A stretch of DNA of 7,509 bases from Eubacterium sp. (GCA_020844525.1 JAJGAH010000113.1:1-7509); one strand, 5' to 3'. Numbered from the stretch's first letter, positions 1 through 6,483 are shown. The notes: generated by a model from the sequence alone, not told the origin. A program made the numbers and translations.

Positions 1-173
1 CTCGGATCAGAAGAAACTTCCCATCGAATACTTGTCGATCGTTCAAACAAAATATAAAACTTCATTTGAATTTTCGAGGATGTGTTTTACTGTTCAGTTG
101 TCAATGTCCAATCAGAATCCTTACATAATAGACAACACTATATAAATCGAATGTCGCTCTCTGTCGGATTCAG
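1..173. other. AT-rich non-coding spacer downstream of tRNA-Ser(GGA)
   Basis: No convincing reading frame or tRNA fold is present here on either strand. Read on the minus strand (the direction of the neighbouring tRNA) it has no GC-rich hairpin followed by a U tract, so transcription from the tRNA promoter is not visibly stopped inside the window. It contains TTGACAACTGAACA at 104-91, which resembles conserved motifs seen in Firmicute rRNA-operon leaders and 16S-23S spacers, and a small ATCGA/TCGAT inverted repeat at about 22-38. TTGACA alone would be a perfect -35 element, but no acceptable -10 lies 16-18 bases downstream. The likely role, a spacer leading into stable-RNA genes beyond base 1, is inference. 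Confidence 0.4.
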
Positions 174-263
174 CGGAGATGAAGAGATTTGAACTCTTGC
201 GCCGCTATTAACGACCTACTCCCTTTCCAGGGGAGCCCCTTCGGCCAGCTTGGGTACATCTCC
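174..263 (-). tRNA. tRNA-Ser (anticodon GGA)
   Basis: This 90-nt gene folds as a class II tRNA. The acceptor strands GGAGATG and CATCTCC pair perfectly, with a G discriminator at 174. The D arm is CCC/GGG around AAGCTGGCCGAA. The anticodon stem CTCCC/GGGAG encloses loop CTGGAAA, with GGA at 228-226. A long variable arm (GTCG/CGGC), typical of serine tRNAs, follows, then a T arm AAGAG-TTCAAAT-CTCTT. It decodes UCC and UCU. CCA is not encoded (the next bases read CTG), so the 3' end must be trimmed, presumably by an RNase Z such as the one encoded at 4298-3384, and CCA added enzymatically. It is preceded by its own promoter at 365-337 and has no visible terminator before the window ends. Confidence 0.96.
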
Positions 264-336
264 ATTCTGCTCGAATATCTCGACCATATAAATTGTATTG
301 CAAAGCCGCGTTAAGTTTCTCGCGCGAACAAATAGT

Positions 337-365
337 ATCCTATCACAGACTTTTTCTTTTGGCAA
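337..365 (-). promoter_or_regulatory. Promoter of tRNA-Ser(GGA) with A-tract UP-like region
   Basis: On the minus strand a -35 TTGCCA (365-360) is followed after exactly 17 bases by -10 TAGGAT (342-337), predicting transcription start near 330, about 67 nt before the tRNA 5' end. Immediately upstream of the -35 are A-rich tracts, including an 11-bp direct repeat (ATTTCAAAAAA on the minus strand) at 389-379 and 412-402. That arrangement is typical of UP elements at strong stable-RNA promoters. A palindromic TCGCGCGA (327-320) lies just inside the predicted transcript. Assignment to the housekeeping sigma factor is inferred from the hexamers and spacing. Confidence 0.72.
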
Positions 366-436
366 GCACTTTTTGATTTTTTTTGAAATCGCGCTTTATT
401 ATTTTTTGAAATTGCAATGCATGCTCAAACAGGCCT

Positions 437-1123
437 TCAGATGCACTGATTCAGCTTTTCCTCAGGCAGGTAGTCTGGAATATCTGTGCCTGCATAACGA
501 GAGATAAAGGAAGCAACTACATGCCCGGTCATGCCCCAGATTATCCCGGCGGGGGTCCGGTAAAAATATACGAGATGCTTCTTCCTGCGCCAGGGATAGT
601 CCCTGCCCCCGGGAATCAGGTCAAACGGAAAATCCTCTGCAGGTTTTGTGATAACCTGTGCTTCATAAGTCTCCGGCTTGTTCTTCTGAAACCAGCCCAG
701 CGGCACCAGGATCGTATGATCAACCTCATCTGCGGACCAGGTATTTTTGTAATCATGAAGGAAACCCGCTACCGGCCATACCGGCGCGCCGGCGGGGCCC
801 ATCACGCCATCCATCTGCCCGATCATCTCAATCTGGTGCTCCTCGACCAAAAGCTCTTCCACTGTCTCCCGCCTTGCAGCCTGAACCGGATTCTCCCCAG
901 CCTCCAGCCTGCCTCCAGGAAAACAGATCTCCCCCGGCTGTGCATGCAGGGAAGCTGCCCTGATTTCAAAGAGAAGCTGCAGTTCACCATCCACTTCCAG
1001 GATAGGTATCAGAACAGCAGCAGTCTGTGTCATGGCGTATTCCGGATAACAGGGTTTGTGTGCTGAAAAACTGTCCCTGATCTTCTGTTCTCTCGGCAGA
1101 ATTTTCTGATTCTGGTTCGTCAT
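437..1123 (-). CDS. Nudix hydrolase, CoA pyrophosphatase-like
   Basis: This 228-residue cytosolic protein carries a Nudix box at residues 71-93: G71, E77, R85-E86 and E89-E90 fit GX5EX7REUXEE, with T87 at a usually hydrophobic position and L92 where the motif normally has Gly. The box is preceded by LLFEIRAASLHAQPGEICFPGG (split here as residues 50-71), which matches the extra motif LLTxRSxxLRxHxGxVxFPGG that marks the CoA-diphosphatase (NudL/Pcd1-like) subgroup. Members hydrolyse CoA and CoA derivatives to phosphopantetheine and 3',5'-ADP using Mg or Mn. The subgroup is supported by that motif; the substrate is not proven. The start at 1123 is set by AGGAGG at 1133-1128, 4 bases before ATG. 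The gene sits alone between two tRNA-Ser genes, just behind the terminator of the upstream one, and no strong promoter of its own is visible. No terminator follows, so its transcript may run into tRNA-Ser(GGA). Confidence 0.88.
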   Translation of the reverse strand: MTNQNQKILPREQKIRDSFSAHKPCYPEYAMTQTAAVLIPILEVDGELQLLFEIRAASLHAQPGEICFPGGRLEAGENPVQAARRETVEELLVEEHQIEMIGQMDGVMGPAGAPVWPVAGFLHDYKNTWSADEVDHTILVPLGWFQKNKPETYEAQVITKPAEDFPFDLIPGGRDYPWRRKKHLVYFYRTPAGIIWGMTGHVVASFISRYAGTDIPDYLPEEKLNQCI

Positions 1124-1127
1124 TTTT

Positions 1128-1143
1128 CCTCCTCGCCTGAGGA
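1128..1143 (-). promoter_or_regulatory. Shine-Dalgarno of the Nudix gene inside a small hairpin
   Basis: The ribosome binding site AGGAGG (1133-1128) partly overlaps a possible hairpin TCCTC-AGGC-GAGGA (minus strand 1143-1130; 5-bp stem, 4-base loop). If formed, it would mask much of the site and dampen translation. The pairing is visible in the sequence; any regulatory use is inference, and a 5-bp stem is only marginally stable. Confidence 0.35.
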
Positions 1144-1177
1144 TATTTTTTAACTGCTTCAGATAAAATTTCTTTCT

Positions 1178-1209
1178 AAAAAGCCCGGAAGCAAACTGCC
1201 TCCGGGCTT
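1178..1209 (-). terminator. Intrinsic terminator after tRNA-Ser(UGA)
   Basis: A 9-bp perfect stem, AAGCCCGGA (1181-1189) with TCCGGGCTT (1201-1209), encloses an 11-base loop. On the minus strand it is followed by a U run (complement of the A run around 1182-1179), and it begins about 11 nt after the 3' end of tRNA-Ser(UGA). On the plus strand it is followed by a T run at 1211-1215, so it could act in both directions, although no plus-strand gene ends here. It probably terminates both the tRNA transcript and any ispD read-through, since nothing else between ispD and here looks like a terminator. Confidence 0.87.
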
Positions 1210-1220
1210 CTTTTTACGCA

Positions 1221-1306
1221 CGCAGCGTGAGGGATTCGAACCCCCGTGCCGTTTCCAGCAAACGGTTTTCAAGACCGCCTCGTTATGACCGCTTCGATAA
1301 CGCTGC
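1221..1306 (-). tRNA. tRNA-Ser (anticodon UGA)
   Basis: This 86-nt class II tRNA has perfect acceptor pairing GCAGCGT/ACGCTGC and a G discriminator at 1221. It has a D arm TCG/CGA, an anticodon stem GCGGT/ACCGT with loop CTTGAAA (TGA at 1271-1269), a long variable arm TGCTG-GAAA-CGGCA, and a T arm GGGGG-TTCGAAT-CCCTC. It reads UCA and, by wobble, other UCN codons. CCA is not encoded. The A36-A37-A38 run is the known recognition context for MiaA-type isopentenylation, so A37 is probably i6A or ms2i6A (inference from family knowledge). It has its own promoter (1372-1344) and terminator (1209-1178) and so is a self-contained transcription unit. Confidence 0.97.
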
Positions 1307-1317
1307 AAACAATTTGT

Positions 1318-1339
1318 ACTGCCGCTTCACAACGGCAGT
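1318..1339 (-). other. Inverted repeat in the tRNA-Ser(UGA) 5' leader
   Basis: ACTGCCG (1318-1324) and CGGCAGT (1333-1339) form a perfect 7-bp stem around an 8-base loop, between the tRNA promoter and the tRNA 5' end at 1306. The predicted start site (around 1337) falls in the first arm, so the precursor would begin at or in this hairpin. No U run follows on either strand, so it is not a standard terminator. It may stabilise or guide processing of the precursor; that role is inference. Confidence 0.55.
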
Positions 1340-1343
1340 TATT

Positions 1344-1372
1344 ACTATATCATACGAATGCCGAGATTTCAA
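1344..1372 (-). promoter_or_regulatory. Promoter of tRNA-Ser(UGA)
   Basis: On the minus strand, -35 TTGAAA (1372-1367), a 17-base spacer and -10 TATAGT (1349-1344) preceded by TGA, which makes an extended -10 (TGn). Both hexamers are five of six to consensus with optimal spacing. The predicted start is near 1337, about 31 nt upstream of the tRNA. The promoter lies in the 87-base gap after the ispD stop codon. Confidence 0.83.
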
Positions 1373-1393
1373 CTTGAAATTTCCGCACAGCAT

Positions 1394-2095
1394 TTACGCC
1401 TTTTTCTCCAGAAAACGTTCTGCGATATCCAAATCCTCCGGAGTCGTGATCTTGATATTAAAATAGTCGCCCTTAAACACATGTACCTCTGTGTTTCCCA
1501 TCTCCTCCAGAACCATGGCATCGTCGGTAATGCCATCCTTATCAAACATCTGCAGCATGTCATACGCCTTCCGGATCACGTCATACTGAAAGATCTGAGG
1601 TGTCTGTACGCTCCATACCTTTGACCGTACCGGCGTCTCTGTTACAATGCCCTTCTCATTCACGATTTTGATCGTATCCTTCGCCTGAACAGCACAGACC
1701 GCAGCCCCATACTTGCGGACAGTCTGATAACCCCGCTCAATAATATCCTCCGTGACAAACGGACGGACCCCATCATGGATAAAGACATAATCCGTATCTA
1801 CGCAGGCAAGGAGCCCGGCATACACGGATTCATACCGCTGGGCACCGCCAATTACCAGCCTGGATACCTTTGAATAGCCGTACTTCTCCACAAATTCCCT
1901 CTGTACATAGTCTGTCATATCATGGCTTACGACCAGAATAATTTCATCAATTCTCTGCGATGCCTGAAATACATCAAGCGTATAAGCCAGAAGAGGTCTT
2001 CCTTTCAGATTCAGAAACTGCTTGGAGACCTGCGTACCCATTCTCTTTCCCGATCCTGCCGCAACAATGACGGCCGTGCATTTTTCGTGTTTCAT
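1394..2095 (-). CDS. ispD: 2-C-methyl-D-erythritol 4-phosphate cytidylyltransferase
   Basis: IspD joins CTP and MEP to form CDP-methylerythritol, the third step of the MEP isoprenoid pathway, in the cytosol. The 233-residue product has the family's usual length. It shows the N-terminal nucleotide-binding motif AAGSGKRMG (12-20) with the conserved lysine K25, then GGAQRYES (83-90), HDGVRPF (107-113) with the metal-binding aspartate D108, TPQ (165-167), TDD (190-192) and the C-terminal KITTPEDL segment (215-222) that forms part of the MEP site. The frame is open further upstream to 2188, but the start at 2095 is preferred because AAAGGA (2109-2104) lies 8 bases before it and MKHEKCTAVIVAAG begins exactly where the family does; an ATG at 2101 is too close to that site. 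It lies 118 nt after tsaD with no terminator between, so it may be cotranscribed. Confidence 0.97.
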   Translation of the reverse strand: MKHEKCTAVIVAAGSGKRMGTQVSKQFLNLKGRPLLAYTLDVFQASQRIDEIILVVSHDMTDYVQREFVEKYGYSKVSRLVIGGAQRYESVYAGLLACVDTDYVFIHDGVRPFVTEDIIERGYQTVRKYGAAVCAVQAKDTIKIVNEKGIVTETPVRSKVWSVQTPQIFQYDVIRKAYDMLQMFDKDGITDDAMVLEEMGNTEVHVFKGDYFNIKITTPEDLDIAERFLEKKA

Positions 2096-2213
2096 AAACA
2101 TTATCCTTTCGGTTTCGCAGATATCTCCCGATATCAGGTTCTGTGAAAGCAGAATTTCCAGGGTCACAAGGTCCGTATCAGCGCACAACGTTGGCCATTA
2201 AAGATGATACCGG
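2096..2213. other. tsaD-ispD spacer with two small hairpins
   Basis: This 118-nt gap contains two weak inverted repeats: GATATC-TCCC-GATATC (2120-2135), whose two arms are each palindromic, and TTCTG/CAGAA separated by 6 bases (about 2139-2155). The first ends 11 bases upstream of the ispD ribosome binding site. There is no U-tract terminator and no convincing -35/-10 pair. It reads as an untranslated operon spacer. Confidence 0.45.
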
Positions 2214-3278
2214 TCATCGCTCTCCCAGTTTCAGATTTGGTACCGCATTCAGGTCCCATCCGCTTCTCGTGCCCTTCTGAAATTCATAGTATCCAGCAAC
2301 GGCAATCATCGCCGCATTGTCCGTACAATAAACCGGAGAAGGCAGATAAAATGCAATGTCGTTTTCTGCACACGCATCCCTCATCGCTGCACGAAGAGCG
2401 GAATTTGCGGCCACGCCACCTGCAATGGCAAATTTCCGGACATGATAATCTCTCGCTCCCCGCATTGCAGTGTCTACCAGCGAATCTACAACCGCCTGTT
2501 GAAAAGAGGCGGCTACATCTGCCTGATTCCAGCTCTGATGCGTCATTTCACATTTGTTCAGATAATTCAGTACGGAAGCCTTCAGTCCGCTGAAGCTGAA
2601 ATCATAATTTGTCATTTCCTGATTCCCCCGGGCAAATGTCAGGGATGTTTTTCCGGTATCGACAACATGGGATCTCGGAAATGCAATTGCCTGCGGATTG
2701 CCCGATCTTGCCGCCTTATCTATCTTCGGACCTCCGGGATAGCCGAGCCCGATTGCCCTTGCCACCTTATCAAAGGCTTCTCCTGCCGCATCATCCCGGG
2801 TTCGTCCCAGGATCTCAAATTCGCCGTAATCCCGCACAATGACCAGATGGGTATGACCTCCGGAAATAATCTCGCACAGAAACGGAGGCTCCAGATCCGG
2901 ATGTTCGATGTAATTTGCAGAAACATGGCCCTCAATATGATGCACGCCGACAAGTGGAATCTTCTTTGCGTAAGCAATTGCCTTTGCCTCAGCGACCCCT
3001 ACCAGAAGGGCGCCGACCAGCCCCGGGCCATAGGTCACCGCAATGGCATCGATATCATCCAGCGTAACGCCTGCATCCTTCAGTGCCAGCTCAATCACCT
3101 GGTTAATCTTTTCAATATGTTTGCGGGAAGCAATCTCCGGGACAACGCCTCCGTAAATTGTGTGAAGATCAATCTGTGAAGAAATCACATTGGACAGAAC
3201 AGTGCGGCCGTTCTGTACAACAGCGGCCGCAGTTTCATCACAGGAGCTCTCTATTCCCAATATTAATGTATCCGACAT
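2214..3278 (-). CDS. tsaD: tRNA N6-adenosine threonylcarbamoyltransferase TsaD
   Basis: TsaD transfers the threonylcarbamoyl group from TC-AMP to A37 of tRNAs reading ANN codons, working with TsaB and TsaE; none of those partners is in this window. The 354-residue protein is a full-length Kae1/Qri7-type ASKHA fold. The N-terminus [17 protein letters not shown] (5-21) is the hallmark start. The metal-binding HHIEGH (113-118) supplies H114 and H118, SGGHTHL (139-145) is the substrate loop, [13 protein letters not shown] (162-174) and GYPGGP (179-184) are conserved, [10 protein letters not shown] (287-296) binds nucleotide, and D320 in CTDNAAM completes the metal site. The ATG at 3278 is preceded by GGTGA 6 bases upstream, a moderate ribosome site. 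It follows rnz by 105 nt. Neither serine tRNA in this window would be a t6A substrate, because both read UCN codons. Confidence 0.98.
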   Translation of the reverse strand: MSDTLILGIESSCDETAAAVVQNGRTVLSNVISSQIDLHTIYGGVVPEIASRKHIEKINQVIELALKDAGVTLDDIDAIAVTYGPGLVGALLVGVAEAKAIAYAKKIPLVGVHHIEGHVSANYIEHPDLEPPFLCEIISGGHTHLVIVRDYGEFEILGRTRDDAAGEAFDKVARAIGLGYPGGPKIDKAARSGNPQAIAFPRSHVVDTGKTSLTFARGNQEMTNYDFSFSGLKASVLNYLNKCEMTHQSWNQADVAASFQQAVVDSLVDTAMRGARDYHVRKFAIAGGVAANSALRAAMRDACAENDIAFYLPSPVYCTDNAAMIAVAGYYEFQKGTRSGWDLNAVPNLKLGER

Positions 3279-3383
3279 TTCTTTTCACCATTTCTCATAC
3301 GGCTGCCATTTGGATCAGCATATTCTCTAGTCTCTATGTATATAACGCAAAGGTCAAATGGTACATTTATATGCATGGTAGCA

Positions 3384-4298
3384 TTAATCTTCATCAAAGT
3401 CCAGCGTAACCGTTTTACCGTCCTCACCCAGCTCTGTTCCAGGAAAAATTGCCTGCACATCCTTCAGATACCATTCCGGATGCACCATCGATGGGGAAAA
3501 ATGTGTCAGCCAGAGTTCGCCGGGTTCAGCATTCTTCGCGAGCCTTGCCGCATCATACATGGTCATATGCTTGTGTTCTCTGGCTTTTCCCTCCTTTTCA
3601 GGATCCCCGTACATTCCCTCCAGAATCATCAGGTCCGACCCTTTCCCATAATCGGCGATCCTCTGCACAGGTCTTGTATCCGTACAGTAAGTAACCTTCA
3701 GTCCCCTTCTGGGCGGGCCTAGCACCATGTCCGGCGTATAAACAGCTCCATCCTCCGAGGTTATGGTCTGCCCCTTCTGCAGCGGATTCCAGAACCTCAG
3801 GGGAATATTCTGCTCCTTTGCCCGCTGCGGATCAAACCTTCCCGCTCGTGGGATTTCAATGGTGTAACCATAGCAGATCATATTATGCTGTACACGAAAC
3901 GCTGTGATATGGTAGCCGAACAGTGAAAATTCCTGCTCCGGTTCCGAAATCTCCAGCAGCCTGATTTCAAAAGGCAGCTCCGGTGCAATCGTCCGGAGAC
4001 CACTGACAATTCTGGAAAGACCTCTTGGCCCGATCAGTGTCAGAGGCTCTGTCCGGTCCGCATTTGCCATGGCAAGCAGAATACCCGGCAGCCCGCTGAT
4101 ATGGTCCGCATGAAAATGCGTAAAGCAGATGAGATCAATCGGCTTGAAGCTCCATCCATGTTCCTTCATTGTGATCTGCGTACCTTCCCCACAGTCAATC
4201 AGCAGACATCTGCCGTTAAACCTTGTAAGAAGGGACGTCAGCCATCTTTTGGGCAGCGGCATCATGCCACCGGTACCAAGCAGACAAACATCCAGCAT
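3384..4298 (-). CDS. rnz: Ribonuclease Z (metallo-beta-lactamase fold tRNA 3' endonuclease)
   Basis: RNase Z cuts precursor tRNAs after the discriminator base, which matters most for tRNAs without an encoded CCA, such as both tRNA-Ser genes nearby. The 304-residue protein is the size of the Bacillus enzyme. The metallo-beta-lactamase motif THFHADH (60-66) supplies H61, H63, D65 and H66 as zinc ligands; further ligands are H138 (VQHN), D207 (CTDTR) and H266 (LTHFS). HKHMT (242-246) fits the conserved His near the active site. GTGGMMPLPKRWLTS (8-22) resembles the family's N-terminal strand and loop, and the glycine/proline-rich GPPRRG (194-199) lies where the family has its PxKVR loop. The substrate-binding exosite segment around 140-190 is present. 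The start at 4298 has AGAGG 7 bases upstream. It is the first gene after the trp terminator and may use the promoter-like element at 4416-4388. Confidence 0.92.
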   Translation of the reverse strand: MLDVCLLGTGGMMPLPKRWLTSLLTRFNGRCLLIDCGEGTQITMKEHGWSFKPIDLICFTHFHADHISGLPGILLAMANADRTEPLTLIGPRGLSRIVSGLRTIAPELPFEIRLLEISEPEQEFSLFGYHITAFRVQHNMICYGYTIEIPRAGRFDPQRAKEQNIPLRFWNPLQKGQTITSEDGAVYTPDMVLGPPRRGLKVTYCTDTRPVQRIADYGKGSDLMILEGMYGDPEKEGKAREHKHMTMYDAARLAKNAEPGELWLTHFSPSMVHPEWYLKDVQAIFPGTELGEDGKTVTLDFDED

Positions 4299-4343
4299 CT
4301 GATAACCTCTTTCAATATGAAAATCTGAAACGCCAGGGATAAG

Positions 4344-4368
4344 AAAAAGCCGCGGGACAGCCCGCGGC
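4344..4368 (-). terminator. Intrinsic terminator ending the trp operon
   Basis: A perfect 8-bp GC-rich stem, GCCGCGGG (4349-4356) with CCCGCGGC (4361-4368), closes a 4-base loop. On the minus strand it is followed directly by five U residues (complement of A4344-4348) and then CUU. It begins 44 nt after the trpA stop codon. It has no T run on the plus strand, so it is directional. It separates the tryptophan genes from rnz. Confidence 0.95.
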
Positions 4369-4387
4369 CAGTTCCATACGCTGCGCT

Positions 4388-4416
4388 ATTATAGCATGAC
4401 GCTCTCTGAAGCTCAA
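4388..4416 (-). promoter_or_regulatory. Candidate promoter overlapping the trpA stop codon
   Basis: On the minus strand: -35 TTGAGC (4416-4411; four of six to consensus), a 17-base spacer, then -10 TATAAT (4393-4388; perfect) preceded by TGC, an extended -10. The predicted start is near 4381, so the terminator hairpin at 4368-4349 would begin about 14 bases into the transcript. It could supply rnz, with the hairpin acting as an attenuator or a barrier. The sequence match is strong, but activity is inferred. Confidence 0.55.
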
Positions 4417-5189
4417 TGGCGGATCGCGTCTTTCATGGTCTTTACATATTCATAAATATAGGGAGCGGCATCCTTTCCATACTTCGCAACAATTCTGACA
4501 ATCGCACTGCCAACAATGACACCATCGGCAATGGAAGCCATCTGCTTTGCCTGCTCAGGTGTATTGATACCGAAGCCGATGGCTGCCGGAGTATCCGTAA
4601 CTGCCCTGATATGTGAGAGAATAGAATCGAGATCCGTTGTGATCTGGGAACGAACACCGGTAACACCCATGGAAGAAACAACGTAGATGAACCCCTTCGC
4701 CTCCTCAGCAATCATCCGGATTCTCTCCTCTGATGTCGGCGCAATCATAGACACCACATCTACGCCGTGCCTGGCAGCAATATCTGAGCACTCCCCCTTT
4801 TCCTCGTAGGGCATATCCGGAATAATGATACCGCTGATACCCACTTCCTCACACCGTGTAAAAAATTTTTCATAGCCATAGTAAAAGACAATGTTCAGAT
4901 AGGTCATGAATACAAGCGGCATATCCGTTTCTTTTCTAAGGTCGGCCACCATATCAAAGACCGTATCCGTTGTCGTACCTGCCTCCAGAGAGCGGAGGTC
5001 CGCTTCCTGAATAACAACGCCCTCTGCGATCGGATCCGAAAAGGGGATTCCAATCTCTACAAGGTCAGCACCTGCCTTTTCCATTTCAAGAATAAAATTC
5101 TTCGTAGAACGGATATCGGGATCGCCGGCTGTAATAAATGGAATAAATGCTTTTCCGTTTTTAAATGCATCTGCTATCTTCTTACTCAT
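4413..5189 (-). CDS. trpA: Tryptophan synthase alpha subunit
   Basis: TrpA cleaves indole-3-glycerol phosphate to indole and glyceraldehyde 3-phosphate, passing indole through a tunnel to TrpB. The 258-residue TIM barrel has the usual length. The catalytic glutamate is E46 in [11 protein letters not shown]. The second active-site acid, Asp60 in the E. coli enzyme (LADG), is E56 here (IAEG). The flexible loop and phosphate site are represented by GVTGVR (175-180), GFGINT (205-210) and VGSAIV (226-231). The frame is open up to 5240, but the start at 5189 is chosen because [18 protein letters not shown] begins there and AGAGGAG lies about 9 bases upstream inside trpB. The start codon precedes the trpB stop, giving an 8-base overlap that suggests translational coupling. 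It is the last gene of the operon. Confidence 0.97.
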   Translation of the reverse strand: MSKKIADAFKNGKAFIPFITAGDPDIRSTKNFILEMEKAGADLVEIGIPFSDPIAEGVVIQEADLRSLEAGTTTDTVFDMVADLRKETDMPLVFMTYLNIVFYYGYEKFFTRCEEVGISGIIIPDMPYEEKGECSDIAARHGVDVVSMIAPTSEERIRMIAEEAKGFIYVVSSMGVTGVRSQITTDLDSILSHIRAVTDTPAAIGFGINTPEQAKQMASIADGVIVGSAIVRIVAKYGKDAAPYIYEYVKTMKDAIRH

Positions 5190-6372
5190 CGATTTCCACT
5201 CCTCTGTATTTCGCAATGGACGCCACATCTTTATCACCACGACCGGACAGGCAGATTATGATAATCTGGTCCTTATCCATTGTCGGTGCAAGCTTTCTGG
5301 CATAGGCTACCGCATGTGCGCTCTCAACCGCAGGAATAATGCCCTCGGTTCTGGAAAGATATTCAAAGGCATCAACGGCCTCATCATCTGTAACCGGTAC
5401 ATATTCTGCACGGCCGATGCTGGCAAGATATGCATGCTCCGGTCCGATACCCGGATAATCCAGCCCGGCGGAAATCGAGTACACCTTATCGATCTGGCCG
5501 TATTCATTCTGGCAGAACAATGATTTCATTCCATGGAAGACGCCCAGCTTTCCAGTTGCCATTGTCGCTGCGGTTTCTCCGGAATCCACTCCGCGTCCCG
5601 CTGCCTCACAGCCGATCAGCCGCACTTCCTTGTCCGGGATGAAATTGTAAAAGGTCCCAATGGCATTGGAGCCGCCGCCCACACATGCCATCACAACATC
5701 CGGAAGCCGTCCCTCCTTCTCGAGGATCTGCTCCCTGGCCTCTTTGGAAATGACCGACTGAAAGTCACGGACAATCGTCGGGAACGGATGCGGTCCCATG
5801 CAGGACCCGAGAACATAATGCGTATCATCGACACGGCTCGCCCATTCCCGCATGGCCTCATTCACGGCATCCTTCAGAACCATTGACCCGCTTTTTACGT
5901 GATGTACCTTCGCACCGAGCAGTTCCATCCGGTATACATTCAGCTTCTGACGCTGACAGTCGAGTTCCCCCATGAAGATCTCGCACTCCATACCAAGCAG
6001 CGCGGCTACGGTAGCGGTCGCCACACCATGCTGGCCGGCTCCCGTCTCGGCGATCACCCTTGTCTTTCCCATCTTTTTGGCCAGAAGCACCTGTCCGAGA
6101 CAATTGTTGATCTTGTGTGCACCGGTATGGTTCAGATCTTCCCTTTTCAGGTAGATTTTTGCACCGCCGAGGTCCTTCGTCATCTTCTCTGCGTAATACA
6201 GCAGGGAAGGACGACCGGCATAATTTTTCATCAGAGAATCCAGCTCGGCTACAAATACCGGATCGTTTTTGTAATGGTTGTAGGCCTCCTCCAGATGGAT
6301 GAGCTCGTTCATCAGTGTCTCCGGCACGTACTGACCGCCAAATTCACCGAATCTGCCGTTTGGATTTGTCAT
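5182..6372 (-). CDS. trpB: Tryptophan synthase beta subunit
   Basis: TrpB is the PLP enzyme that condenses indole with L-serine to make L-tryptophan, as a tetramer with TrpA. The 396-residue length fits the TrpB1 class. K87 in HTGAHKINN is the PLP Schiff-base lysine, and E109 in AETGAGQHG is the catalytic glutamate. GGGSNAIG (232-239) binds the PLP phosphate, E350 contacts the cofactor ring, and LSGRGDKD (375-382) is the conserved C-terminal motif. [14 protein letters not shown] (8-21) is the typical N-terminus. The frame is open to 6426, but the start at 6372 has AGGAGG (6384-6379) 6 bases upstream and matches the family start. It lies 179 nt after trpF, an unusually long gap for this operon, and overlaps trpA by 8 bases. 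Confidence 0.98.
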   Translation of the reverse strand: MTNPNGRFGEFGGQYVPETLMNELIHLEEAYNHYKNDPVFVAELDSLMKNYAGRPSLLYYAEKMTKDLGGAKIYLKREDLNHTGAHKINNCLGQVLLAKKMGKTRVIAETGAGQHGVATATVAALLGMECEIFMGELDCQRQKLNVYRMELLGAKVHHVKSGSMVLKDAVNEAMREWASRVDDTHYVLGSCMGPHPFPTIVRDFQSVISKEAREQILEKEGRLPDVVMACVGGGSNAIGTFYNFIPDKEVRLIGCEAAGRGVDSGETAATMATGKLGVFHGMKSLFCQNEYGQIDKVYSISAGLDYPGIGPEHAYLASIGRAEYVPVTDDEAVDAFEYLSRTEGIIPAVESAHAVAYARKLAPTMDKDQIIIICLSGRGDKDVASIAKYRGVEIDE

Positions 6373-6452
6373 TTTATTCCTCCTGTTTCTTGAAATGATA
6401 GAATTAAATCTGATCCATAAAGTCATGAATCTATTAATATATAAATCTATAA

Positions 6453-6483
6453 ATCTGTATCATGCCCCTCCGGCATGTCAGAT
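6453..6483 (-). promoter_or_regulatory. Hairpin in the trpF-trpB spacer, possible attenuator
   Basis: On the minus strand, CATGCC-GGAGG-GGCATG (6477-6461) forms a 6-bp stem with a 5-base loop. Outer arms ATCTG (6483-6479) and CAGAT (6457-6453) extend it by 5 bp across a small asymmetric internal loop. A competing stem, GGCAT-CTGAC-ATGCC (6486-6472), uses the same central strand. The downstream sequence is U-rich but interrupted (TTTATAGATTTAT), so this is at best a weak terminator. It lies 81 bases upstream of the trpB start. Regulation is inference. Confidence 0.5.

Noticed and set aside
76..104. A promoter based on the perfect TTGACA at 104-99 (minus strand)
   Set aside because: No TATAAT-like hexamer lies 16-18 bases downstream (the site reads ATCCTC); the hexamer is better explained as part of the TTGACAACTGAAC motif.
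298..507. A 69-codon plus-strand frame in the AT-rich region upstream of tRNA-Ser(GGA)
   Set aside because: It covers the tRNA promoter and the end of the Nudix gene, is Phe/Leu-rich because of T tracts, and has no ribosome site.
521..1066. A 181-codon plus-strand open frame opposite the Nudix gene
   Set aside because: It is antisense to a gene with a clear Nudix box and a strong ribosome site; no family features are visible.
2186..2193. The 8-bp palindrome CAACGTTG in the tsaD-ispD spacer as an operator
   Set aside because: It is short, occurs once, and is not placed next to a recognisable promoter.
2442..3179. A 245-codon plus-strand open frame opposite tsaD
   Set aside because: It is fully antisense to an intact tsaD and has Cys/Ile-rich composition typical of a shadow frame.
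3329..3357. A tsaD promoter based on TTGACC (3357-3352, minus strand)
   Set aside because: The -35-like hexamer is good, but at 17 bases the -10 position reads GAGACT, and other spacings give nothing better, so it is too weak to call.
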